From NCBI GenBank assembly GCA_021772565.1, contig JAJFLR010000048.1:1-35820 (forward strand): 35,820 nucleotides of DNA, in the 5' to 3' direction. The position numbers and the translations under genes are program-made. This stretch comes from Opitutales bacterium (GTDB taxonomy: Bacteria; Verrucomicrobiota; Verrucomicrobiia; Opitutales; JAJFLR01). Positions within the stretch are counted from its first letter, which is position 1; each line of letters opens with the position of its first letter. The notes below the pieces were generated by a model. That model was given only the letters and a program-made list of their open reading frames with translations. It made no database searches and was not told the origin of the DNA. This document shows positions 7,067 to 14,412 of this stretch, one piece after another.

Positions 7067-8104
7067 ATGAAAAGCGATTTTTTTCTATTACCCCGTCAAG
7101 CTCAAGTAGCGGCTTGGATCTGTGTTGGCTTTCTTGCATTTTTAGCAGTTGATCAATCTAGATGGTGGGGCATGCGCGAAGATTATAGTTTTGGGTATTT
7201 GGTTCCACTGTTTGTAGCTTACGTAATTTATGAACGTTGGCCTGTGATAAAACAAATTTTTATTAAAAGTAAAACTGTTATTGACGAAAATGGAGATGAC
7301 CAAACTTCTGTTGAAACTCGAATACCTCAAGCTGAAAATATAGATTCGTGGTCACCTGCATTAACTAAATTTTTGGAGGTACTTTTTATAACAGTGTTAA
7401 TATTGGGACTGTTATCTTTTGTTATGGGAGCTTTTTTGAAATCACTAACTGGCCCGGGATTACCTGTTACCTGGTTGCTTACCGTCGGATTTGTCGGTCT
7501 GGTTTTTGGAATGATTTACAGTTTTAGTGATTTTGATTCTGAAAACAATACTATCCATCCAAAGACCAGACTGCTTCTCACATCTATGTTTATTTTTCCA
7601 TGTTTCATTTGGTTGATATCATCTCCACTGCTTGATTTTCTAGAAACTAAATTAAGCCTGTTTCTATTAAGTAATGTAATTAAAGTCGTATTTGTTGTTT
7701 TCGACCTTTTGGCATTACCGATAGAAATTCAAGGGAACGTTTTGATTTTGCCCAAAGGACAGGTCGGAGTAGCCGATGCTTGCTCCGGCATTCGTTCACT
7801 GACTGCATGTTTATTTGCAGGATCTTTTTTAAGTGCTGTCTTTTTGGATAGTTTTCTGAAAAAGTTTTTGCTAGTTGCTTCGGCAATGTTTCTTGCATTT
7901 GTCACAAACATTATAAGAAGTCTTTTTTTAACCTGCTGGGCTTATGCTTACGGTTCAGATTCCATCAGTGGAAAAGTTCACGATATTACTGGATATGCAG
8001 TATTGGGGCTAACGTGTATTGGGTTACTTTGTTTGTTGCCTATATTTAATTTTAAATTCACTTATGAACCCGATGAACTTCCGGAAGCATCAGCTTCTAG
8101 TTAG
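7067..8104 (+). CDS. Second exosortase (single-domain)
   Basis: This 345-residue multi-pass membrane protein carries the full exosortase active-site set: GVADACSGIRS with Cys239, NIIRSLFL with Arg284 and KVHDITGYA with His305. It starts with MKSDFFLLPR and a first membrane segment at about 15-28, followed by the family's RWWGMREDYSFGYLVPL region. An acidic loop (about 70-95) and a separate hydrophobic block precede the catalytic core. It lacks the EpsI domain of its divergent neighbour and ends in a short cytoplasmic tail. Its role should be to recognise a membrane-embedded C-terminal PEP-type tail, cleave it and possibly transfer the protein to another anchor. The glgA gene follows after 28 bp in the same direction, so the two may share a transcript without a functional link. 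Confidence 0.9.
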   Translation: MKSDFFLLPRQAQVAAWICVGFLAFLAVDQSRWWGMREDYSFGYLVPLFVAYVIYERWPVIKQIFIKSKTVIDENGDDQTSVETRIPQAENIDSWSPALTKFLEVLFITVLILGLLSFVMGAFLKSLTGPGLPVTWLLTVGFVGLVFGMIYSFSDFDSENNTIHPKTRLLLTSMFIFPCFIWLISSPLLDFLETKLSLFLLSNVIKVVFVVFDLLALPIEIQGNVLILPKGQVGVADACSGIRSLTACLFAGSFLSAVFLDSFLKKFLLVASAMFLAFVTNIIRSLFLTCWAYAYGSDSISGKVHDITGYAVLGLTCIGLLCLLPIFNFKFTYEPDELPEASASS

Positions 8105-8132
8105 TTCTTTATGATTTTAATTCAGTGCTTGT

Positions 8133-9614
8133 ATGAATATTTTAATGATTGCGTCAGAAGTTGCACCCTATGTTAAAGTGGGTGGATTGGGTGATGTAGT
8201 GGGAGCACTCCCTAAAGCTATTGAAAAACTTGGACACGATGTTAGAGTTATTTGCCCATTATATGGGTCTATTGTTAAAGATGAAAATTGGAACTCTTTT
8301 AAGTCTCCTTTTAATATATATTTTGGAGGGAAAAATTTAAAAGCCAAAATTTGGGAGAGCACATTACCTAATAGCAATGTTAAGGTCTACTTTATTGAGT
8401 ATAATGTTTTATATGCCTACAAGGAAGTTTATAGCGGTCCATGGGGAGCTCACGAAAATAATGACAGAAGATTCATTTTTTTATGTCGATCGGGGATTGA
8501 ACTTTCAAAATTAATCAATTGGCAGCCAGATGTAATACACTGCCACGATTGGCCAACTGCACCTACTTCCCTAATGTTAAAGACTTCGTATTTAAATGAG
8601 CCTAAAGGAAATTGTGCGACAGTGTTAACAATTCATAGTATTCAACATCAGGGGAGTTTTCATGCAGGAATTTTAGATTATGCCGGTGTGGTATCAGAAA
8701 GTATTTTTGACACCGGTCATTTAGAGACAAATGACCAGTTGAATTTTTTAAAATGTGGATTGATTTATTCGACAAAAATTACAACAGTAAGTCCTAACTA
8801 TGCTCGTGAAATTCAGACGCCGGAATATGGATATACGCTTGATAAAACTTTAATTTCTAGATCATCAGATTTAGTCGGAATTTTAAATGGTATTGATCGT
8901 GAAGAGTGGAATCCTCAAATCGATATTTATATTCCCAAAAATTATTCATCTGATAATTTAAAGGGAAAGTATGGATGTAAGGCTCATCTCCAGAAAAGTT
9001 TTGGACTGAAAGAAAAACCTGATATACTGCTATTTGGAGTTGTTGCTCGATTATATGAGCAAAAGGGAATTGATTTACTTGCTGATATTATCCCAAGAAT
9101 GATGGAGCAAATGATTGTCCAGCTTGTAATTTTGGGAAACGGTGATACTGAGTTGGAGAAAAAAGTAGAGATGTTGGCAAATAGGTATTCTGATCGTTTG
9201 GGTTTTCAAACAGGATTTCATAATTCTTTGGCTCATTTAGTTTATGCCGGATCCGACTCTTTCATAATGCCAAGTAGGTTTGAGCCTTGTGGATTGAGTC
9301 AGATGTATGCGATGAACTATGGTACCCCACCGGTAGCAAGAGCGACTGGCGGACTCATAGATACTATAGATCAATATGTAGAGGGATCAGAAAAAGGTAC
9401 TGGATTTCTTTTTGATTTGCCGACACAAGATGCACTATACTATACCTTGGGGTGGGCTTGCTCTACGTATTATGATCGTCCGGCAGAATTTTTGAATTTG
9501 CAATTGAACGGTATGAAAAAAGATTTCTCATGGGATGTATCAGCAAAATTATACGAGCAAGTTTATAAAAGTGCCATCGAAGCTGAGCGGGTTAGAATAT
9601 TGTTAGATACTTGA
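8133..9614 (+). CDS. glgA: Glycogen synthase (ADP-glucose type, GT5)
   Basis: This 493-residue enzyme extends glycogen by adding glucose from ADP-glucose to alpha-1,4 chains in the cytoplasm. It has the full GT5 layout: KVGGLGDVVGALPKAI at residues 15-30 (the KxGGLGDV glucan/nucleotide-sugar loop), HCHDWPTA at 136-143, VSPNYAREI at 219-227, and the C-terminal nucleotide-binding face with SRFEPCGLSQMYAMNYGT at 381-398 and TGGLID at 405-410. The length is typical. It begins 28 bp after the second exosortase, and its TGA touches the stop of the convergent secreted-protein gene with no spacing. No other glycogen gene is in the window. Confidence 0.95.
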   Translation: MNILMIASEVAPYVKVGGLGDVVGALPKAIEKLGHDVRVICPLYGSIVKDENWNSFKSPFNIYFGGKNLKAKIWESTLPNSNVKVYFIEYNVLYAYKEVYSGPWGAHENNDRRFIFLCRSGIELSKLINWQPDVIHCHDWPTAPTSLMLKTSYLNEPKGNCATVLTIHSIQHQGSFHAGILDYAGVVSESIFDTGHLETNDQLNFLKCGLIYSTKITTVSPNYAREIQTPEYGYTLDKTLISRSSDLVGILNGIDREEWNPQIDIYIPKNYSSDNLKGKYGCKAHLQKSFGLKEKPDILLFGVVARLYEQKGIDLLADIIPRMMEQMIVQLVILGNGDTELEKKVEMLANRYSDRLGFQTGFHNSLAHLVYAGSDSFIMPSRFEPCGLSQMYAMNYGTPPVARATGGLIDTIDQYVEGSEKGTGFLFDLPTQDALYYTLGWACSTYYDRPAEFLNLQLNGMKKDFSWDVSAKLYEQVYKSAIEAERVRILLDT

Positions 9615-10265
9615 TTAATTCTTACATCCTGAACGTTTGCGGTAATAAGCCAGACCGAATGCCCCTAATGCCAGGATTGCAGCATAATTTGACGATTCAG
9701 GAACCGCAGTTACTGTAATCGGTGTTTCTGGTGTGTCATCAAATTTGCCACCTAGAATAGTTAAGGTTTTAGTTGATGCAACCCAAGACACATTAATAAA
9801 ACCAAATTCATTGTCTCCATTTTTAAAACCGATTGCACCTGAAGGACGATCCACATCCCATGGTACTTTATTACCAAAATTTGTAGTATATCCATAGTCA
9901 CCAAAATCAGAACCTATCCCATTAATTGTTGATCCCACGGAATAATAGAGTAATGCAGCAGCTGAAGTTGATCCTGTGTTAAAGACATATGCTCCGTTAT
10001 ATCCATCGAGAAATACCCGTGCTAATGTGAAATCATTGTCACCCGAAATTAATATTAAATCATCAGCATCACTCGATTGACTCAATACAAAGTTGAAATC
10101 ATCTCCTGCACTTCCACCCCCTCCGGCAATAAAAGTTTTACTCAGTAGGCCAGAAAGGTCTAAGTTTATCACATCGGCTGTCAACATTGATGTCGACGAA
10201 ACAACACCTACTGACACAGCTAAACTTTTTGAGCTTAATGCGTATTTTAATATTCTTTTTTTCAT
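9615..10265 (-). CDS. Secreted protein with PEP-CTERM-like sorting tail (VPESS variant)
   Basis: The 216-residue product has an N-terminal export signal (MKKRILKYALSSKSLAVSVG and on to about residue 30) and a C-terminal tripartite tail: VPESSNYA (188-195), a hydrophobic span AAILALGAFGLAYY, then RKRSGCKN. This is the PEP-CTERM plan with Ser in place of the second Pro. The mature domain is Gly-, Asp- and Asn-rich and predicted all-beta, with a motif GFKNGDNEFGFINVSW; no enzymatic signature is seen. It is expected to be exported, cleaved at the tail by an exosortase and left at the cell surface. Two exosortases are encoded close by. The Cys near the end is unusual for such tails. It is convergent with glgA, with stops back to back. 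Confidence 0.85.
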   Translation of the reverse strand: MKKRILKYALSSKSLAVSVGVVSSTSMLTADVINLDLSGLLSKTFIAGGGGSAGDDFNFVLSQSSDADDLILISGDNDFTLARVFLDGYNGAYVFNTGSTSAAALLYYSVGSTINGIGSDFGDYGYTTNFGNKVPWDVDRPSGAIGFKNGDNEFGFINVSWVASTKTLTILGGKFDDTPETPITVTAVPESSNYAAILALGAFGLAYYRKRSGCKN

Positions 10266-10448
10266 GATTTTGAGTTGTGTATCAAACTATAATTTTTTGC
10301 CTGTTTTAAATGTAATTTTCGCCTTTAATGTAAAATTAATTAGTTATACTTTATTTTTTCAACAAGATAAATTTTAGATTAAATCTGTCAACTAATAAAT
10401 AAACAGGTGGCATTAAAACTAACGGCTTGATGGAGTCTAATTATTTTA

Positions 10449-12065
10449 TTAAGATTTTTCACCAAATATCTCTTGTATAGTTTGAAGCATTTCGTTCGGC
10501 TTATAAGGTTTTGTGACCACACCTCTAAACCCATATTCTCGGTAATTTGACAGTACCGGATTATTTGCATAACCACTAGAGACGATTGCTTTGACCTCTG
10601 GGTCAATTTTCAGTAATTCCTTAATAGTCTCCTCACCCCCTTTTCCGCCTCGAATTGTCAAATCAAGAATTACAATATCAATCGACTCATCGGTATTTAG
10701 AGATTTGCTGTAAATCTCCAGGGCCTCTTCACTGTTTTTTGCCAATTTAACCTTATGTCCACCTTCTTGGAGAATATCGACTGAATAACCCCTAATGAAA
10801 TCATCATCATCCATAACTAACACTCTACCTTCTTGTCCTAATAGAATTGAATCATCATCGATGCAATTATCTATACTTGCTTGGGAAATTGGAAGATAGA
10901 CAAAAAATGTTGTACCAACACCGAGTGTGGATTCTAAGGTAATATAACCTGCATGATTGTTGACGATTGAAAAAACAGTGGCAAGACCCAGACCGCTACC
11001 TTTTTGTTTGGTAGTAAAAAATGGATCAAATATTCTTTGCCTATCCTTAATCGTAATACCAATTCCCTCGTCTGCTATACTTATTTTTACAAAGTCTTTT
11101 CCGTTGAGTGGAAGTTCAACATCCTTGGACTTGGTGAAATTTTCTGCTTTTATCTTAATGGTACCGCCATTTGGCATTGCTTGATCAGCATTAATGATAA
11201 GATTTTGTATGACTTGATTGATTTGGCCATAATCTGCATCAATCGGTTTTATGTCATCAGGCATTGAAAATTCAGCAGTTATCTTTGAACCACTCAGAGC
11301 AAAATCAACAGTCTCACGAAGAAGTCTTTCTGTAGGAACAGCTTTTTTTATTGGCTCACCACCTGTGGCAAATGTTAAAAGCTTTTGTGTTAGTTTTTGA
11401 GCTTGATTACTGGCATTCTCGGCCCTGGTTAATTGATTGAGACTCTCTTGTTTGAGTTTGGAAGTCAATTTAACAAGAGAAATATTTCCAATAATAATAG
11501 TCAAAAGATTATTGAAATCGTGTGCGATTCCTCCGGCTAAGCTACCGACGGATTCAAGTTTTTGGGTTTTAAGAAGTTCTGTTTCCATTCTTTTACGCTC
11601 AGTGATATCTACTGATGTAACGATGATATACTCGATTTTCCCCTGATCGTTATGTGCTGGTAGAAATGTAGTATTAAACCAAACCTCTACGCCATCCATA
11701 TCGAACATTGGGCATTCAACACTGGAAATCTCACCTAATTTTGCACGTTCTAGATGATCGGTTAGGACTTTTTGAGTCGTTTCCGGATAGAAATCAAGAG
11801 GGAAAGTACATCCATAATAACGATTAATATCGGGTATTTTGAGTCGATTAACACCAGCTGAACTCATGTAAAGCAAACGAGAGTTTAGATCAATTATTTT
11901 ATTACACACAGGTGATCCCTCAAGTAGGGCGCAACTTTGAATATTAGAATTACCCAGCTTGTCTTGAGGCAAATCAGTGTCATCTTTTTCAATTTCAAAA
12001 ATCCGCTGCTGCAACTCTTCTAATTCAGCAACAAGTTGAGCTCTAGTTTTATTTTCGTTTTTCAT
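10449..12065 (-). CDS. PAS-domain hybrid histidine kinase with receiver
   Basis: The 538-residue protein has no membrane segment, so it is probably a cytoplasmic sensor. After an N-terminal coiled coil (about 8-28), a PAS domain spans about 40-158 and ends in VDITERKRME. The dimerisation/phosphoacceptor helix reads GSLAGGIAHDFNNLL with His182, the class typical of NtrB-like kinases. The ATPase domain shows the N box (NLIINADQAMPNGG, about 288-301), G1 DEGIG (332-336) and GSGLGLA (356-362). A receiver domain follows, with acidic pocket DDDD (419-422), phosphoacceptor Asp468 in VILDLT and Lys519 in TKPY. There is no DNA-binding output, so a separate phosphotransfer partner or regulator is needed, and none is adjacent. 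Confidence 0.92.
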   Translation of the reverse strand: MKNENKTRAQLVAELEELQQRIFEIEKDDTDLPQDKLGNSNIQSCALLEGSPVCNKIIDLNSRLLYMSSAGVNRLKIPDINRYYGCTFPLDFYPETTQKVLTDHLERAKLGEISSVECPMFDMDGVEVWFNTTFLPAHNDQGKIEYIIVTSVDITERKRMETELLKTQKLESVGSLAGGIAHDFNNLLTIIIGNISLVKLTSKLKQESLNQLTRAENASNQAQKLTQKLLTFATGGEPIKKAVPTERLLRETVDFALSGSKITAEFSMPDDIKPIDADYGQINQVIQNLIINADQAMPNGGTIKIKAENFTKSKDVELPLNGKDFVKISIADEGIGITIKDRQRIFDPFFTTKQKGSGLGLATVFSIVNNHAGYITLESTLGVGTTFFVYLPISQASIDNCIDDDSILLGQEGRVLVMDDDDFIRGYSVDILQEGGHKVKLAKNSEEALEIYSKSLNTDESIDIVILDLTIRGGKGGEETIKELLKIDPEVKAIVSSGYANNPVLSNYREYGFRGVVTKPYKPNEMLQTIQEIFGEKS

Positions 12066-12366
12066 ACCATACTATGATCAATAGGTGACATATATATATA
12101 TTTATTTATGAACTTCGATGATATATAATGAAATTTCTGTGGAATTCGAATAATACTAAAAATTTAAGAGTTTATTCTTAAGAAGACTCTATAAATTTAA
12201 AATATTTAAAATAGCGTGCATATTAACTATATGCAAGACATTTAACTAATTATATAGTCATGAATGCAGCAAAGTTTAACTACATATTATTAATGATTAT
12301 AAATTTTTCTTTTTTCGTATACACAGTTACACCGTTAGATAATTATATTTATAGTAAATTGATTAC
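12066..12366. other. Noncoding stretch, no clear feature
   Basis: This AT-rich interval lies between the hybrid kinase start and the end of the 139-residue membrane protein. It should include the kinase promoter. A TA-dinucleotide run occurs near 12090-12100. A 41-codon plus-strand frame from 12260 is discussed among the rejected items. Confidence 0.3.
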
Positions 12367-12786
12367 TCAGGTTATATTTGCCTGACTCAAATTATGCAAC
12401 TGGCTGTTTTTATTTAGTTTGAATGTCGTTAACAAACAAAACGCTATTGCGATAGTTATTGCAGGTAGAACTGTGAATAATATGTTAGGTGTGCCAACTA
12501 AAATATGAATATTTATGATAAATGAACTAGTTAAACTAACTGTGATGATTGTTGGCATTATTAATTTAAATTTAACATGCCTTATAGTATTAAATAAATA
12601 CGTTACTAATTTAACTAAAACAAAAGTCATAATAAAACTAAATGTTCCCTGAGTTAGTCCGGATAATAACCCTGAATTAGTAGAGGGTGAATAATTAATG
12701 TAGAAAGCCCAACCACCCCATGCTATAAATCCACTCCATGCAGAAATATAGTTAAAGAAGTGACTAGTTCGAATTGGCTCATTCAT
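12367..12786 (-). CDS. Small multi-pass membrane protein, unknown
   Basis: The 139-residue product has about four hydrophobic segments (about residues 12-32, 45-66, 75-93 and 97-121) with short loops, so it is an inner-membrane protein. Distinctive parts are SGFIAWGGWAFYINY near the N-terminus and LTQGTFSFIMTFVLVKL in the second segment. I recognise no transporter, enzyme or sensor motif. It follows a secreted-protein gene on the same strand after 123 bp, and that gap contains a GC-richer structured element ending 11 bp before the ATG. Function unknown. Confidence 0.65.
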   Translation of the reverse strand: MNEPIRTSHFFNYISAWSGFIAWGGWAFYINYSPSTNSGLLSGLTQGTFSFIMTFVLVKLVTYLFNTIRHVKFKLIMPTIITVSLTSSFIINIHILVGTPNILFTVLPAITIAIAFCLLTTFKLNKNSQLHNLSQANIT

Positions 12787-12797
12787 TTCTCAAGTCT

Positions 12798-12874
12798 GTC
12801 TAGGCTACAATCTTTCGACCACCTGCTAAACCGAAGAGCCAAACCTGATTTTCCATCCTTGGAGCCTTAGAGTC
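12798..12874. other. Compact GC-richer element able to fold as a three-helix junction
   Basis: Between two AT-rich minus-strand genes is a 77-bp block of more balanced composition. An outer helix pairs GTCTAGGCT (12798-12806) with AGCCTTAGAGTC (12863-12874), allowing a bulge. Inside it, TCTTTCG (12811-12817) pairs with CGAAGA (12832-12837), and CCAA...GAT pairs with ATC...TTGG (12839-12862). This could be a cis-acting leader for the membrane-protein gene starting at 12786, a small RNA, or a remnant of another gene. It does not match tRNA signatures. Strand is uncertain; transcription of both neighbours favours minus. Confidence 0.4.
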
Positions 12875-12910
12875 CTGGCAATAAAAATTTTATATGTTTT
12901 ATCTAAGTAA

Positions 12911-13417
12911 TTATAAATTAGCGAATTCAAAATCCAAGTACGAATTATCACCATTATTAACATGTTTCATATAAACACGGAATTTTACAGTTCCGCCGCC
13001 TCTTCCACTAAACGAGAAATTCTTCCACTGATTCAACTTCATTGTTTCTGACTTTGTTTGATACCAAGACCGAACACTCTTATCCTGGTGGTCAACCTGA
13101 ACAATATTATAATAGTGTACACTGATAATTATTTCACCTGGGTACTTTACTCTACTGGATACAGAAATGCTTGGTATACCTTTTGATCGACTATCTCTTT
13201 CAATTTGTCGCTGAAACATACGTTTGCCATCATATTTGCATTCAATATATGCATAGCTATCTTTTACTATATAATCTCTAACTTTCTCTACAAAATTTGT
13301 AGACGCGTTAGAATAGAATTTACTTTTGTTGACAGTCGGTGGCCCATCATCAGCATAGCTTAAGTTGGGAACCACACCAATTATTATTAACAGGGATAAA
13401 TATTTTATAACTTTCAT
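12911..13417 (-). CDS. Secreted protein of unknown function
   Basis: I start the gene at the ATG at 13417, giving 168 residues, because it begins with a clean signal peptide (MKVIKYLSLLIIIGVVPNLS, cleavage near SYADD) and has an A/G-rich leader (AAAAAAGAA) just upstream; an in-frame start at 13471 would add 18 polar residues ahead of the signal. The mature protein is predicted mainly beta-stranded, with alternating patterns such as GEIIISVHYYNIVQV and TVKFRVYMKHV, and a Gly-rich turn SGRGGGTV. It has one Cys (IECKYDG). No family is recognised. It should act in the periplasm or outside the cell. Confidence 0.65.
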   Translation of the reverse strand: MKVIKYLSLLIIIGVVPNLSYADDGPPTVNKSKFYSNASTNFVEKVRDYIVKDSYAYIECKYDGKRMFQRQIERDSRSKGIPSISVSSRVKYPGEIIISVHYYNIVQVDHQDKSVRSWYQTKSETMKLNQWKNFSFSGRGGGTVKFRVYMKHVNNGDNSYLDFEFANL

Positions 13418-13756
13418 TTCTTTTTTAGAATAAGAAAAAGAATGAGTTGAGTCAAGGTATAGATCGGACATATACCACTATGCAGTGTTTAGAAACTGTC
13501 GTGTTTATCAATTTGAGTTAAGATCAGTTGAACCTCAAAATTTATATAGTCATTTGTAATTAAACTTTAGTGTATCATTGTTATAACGTTACCTATATCG
13601 TAATCGAATTTATCTCCATATATTGTAATTTCCTCTAGATTGGTGTTTTGCTGGAATTCAGTGAACACTCTCGGCTAAATAATTAGGAAAATAAATATGG
13701 CTGACCTAGCTATATATTGGATTGATTACTTAAACATTAAGTTTAACTTTAACAAT
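13418..13756. other. Noncoding divergent region
   Basis: This 339-bp stretch separates the secreted protein (minus) from the antitoxin (plus). It should hold both promoters, including an autoregulated antitoxin operator. No defined palindrome or promoter boxes stand out. Possible extended starts at 13471 and 13697 lie within it but were not preferred. Confidence 0.3.
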
Positions 13757-13999
13757 ATGAAAACGATATCTATGTTGGAATTTAGAAAGAACGCTGCTAA
13801 AGCAATAAATGAAATTAAACAAGGGCGACGATTTAAGCTCACTTATCGTGGCGAAGAAATTGCAGAAATGGTACCTATTGTTACAAATAATAAAATTGAA
13901 AAGGACGATCCATTTTATCGAATTACCGATTTAGCATCTAAGGCGGGAAGTACTTTGAATAATGATCAAATAGATAAATTGATTTATGGCAAAGAATGA
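13757..13999 (+). CDS. Phd/YefM-type antitoxin
   Basis: Starting at the internal ATG at 13757 the protein is 80 residues and opens with the typical antitoxin N-terminus MKTISMLEFRKNAAKAINEI, then GRRFKLTYRGEEIAEMVPI. This is the Phd/YefM fold that dimerises and binds its own operator, while the charged C-terminal half (DDPFYRITDLASKAG) would wrap the toxin. An upstream in-frame ATG at 13697 would add 20 unrelated residues. Its last codons overlap the ATG of a PIN-domain toxin at 13986, the classic translational coupling of such pairs. The toxin is broken, so this antitoxin is now an orphan. Confidence 0.85.
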   Translation: MKTISMLEFRKNAAKAINEIKQGRRFKLTYRGEEIAEMVPIVTNNKIEKDDPFYRITDLASKAGSTLNNDQIDKLIYGKE

Positions 14000-14404
14000 T
14001 ATTTTTATTGATACATCAGGATTTTATTCACTTTTCGTGAATAAAGATGCGATGCATAATCGTTCAAAAAAAAACTGACAAAATTAAGTAAAAACCGAAG
14101 TGCTGCTTTTACGACTGACTATATTGTTGATGAAACAGCAACTTTACTGAATGTACGTGGGCTTAGGCATATTGCTGATGATCTATTTAATATTCTAGAT
14201 GAAAGTATTGCTCTAAAATTGGAGCAAATAGATGAGTTTAGATATGATCAAACGGTTAAATACTTTAGAAAGTGATTTGATCATGATTACTCATTTACAG
14301 ATTGTAGTAGTTTTACAATTATGAAAGAAATGCGACTAACGAAAGCTCTTACGAAAGATAAACATTTTATTGAAAATGGTTTTGATGCACTGATTGTTGA
14401 ATAA
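13986..14404 (+). pseudogene. Broken PIN-domain (VapC-like) toxin
   Basis: From ATG 13986 the reading is MAKNDIFIDTSGFYSLFVNK, with the first PIN acidic residue (FIDTS), and ends at a TGA after RSKKN. Adding one A to the nine-A run at 14066-14074 restores the frame: KLTKLSKNRSAAFTTDYIVD, then ETATLLNVRG. A second TGA at 14273-14275 interrupts FRK-stop-FDHDYSFTD, where a TGG would fit. After it come SFTDCSSFTIMKEM, which carries the later PIN acidic residue, and LTKALTKDKHF, ending at TAA 14402-14404. The repaired protein would be about 139 residues, the usual PIN toxin size. Such toxins are Mg-dependent RNases held inactive by the antitoxin. Two independent lesions make inactivation convincing. 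Confidence 0.85.
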
Positions 14405-14412
14405 TTCTAACG

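Noticed and set aside
12260-12385. 41-codon plus-strand frame (MNAAKFNYILLMII...)
   Set aside because: Short, no ribosome binding site, runs into the 3' end of the opposite membrane-protein gene; hydrophobicity is expected by chance in AT-rich DNA.
12798-12874. tRNA or cyclic-di-GMP riboswitch
   Set aside because: The size and three helices are suggestive, but the T-loop GGTTCGAATCC and anticodon-loop patterns are missing, and the conserved GEMM bases upstream are not present.
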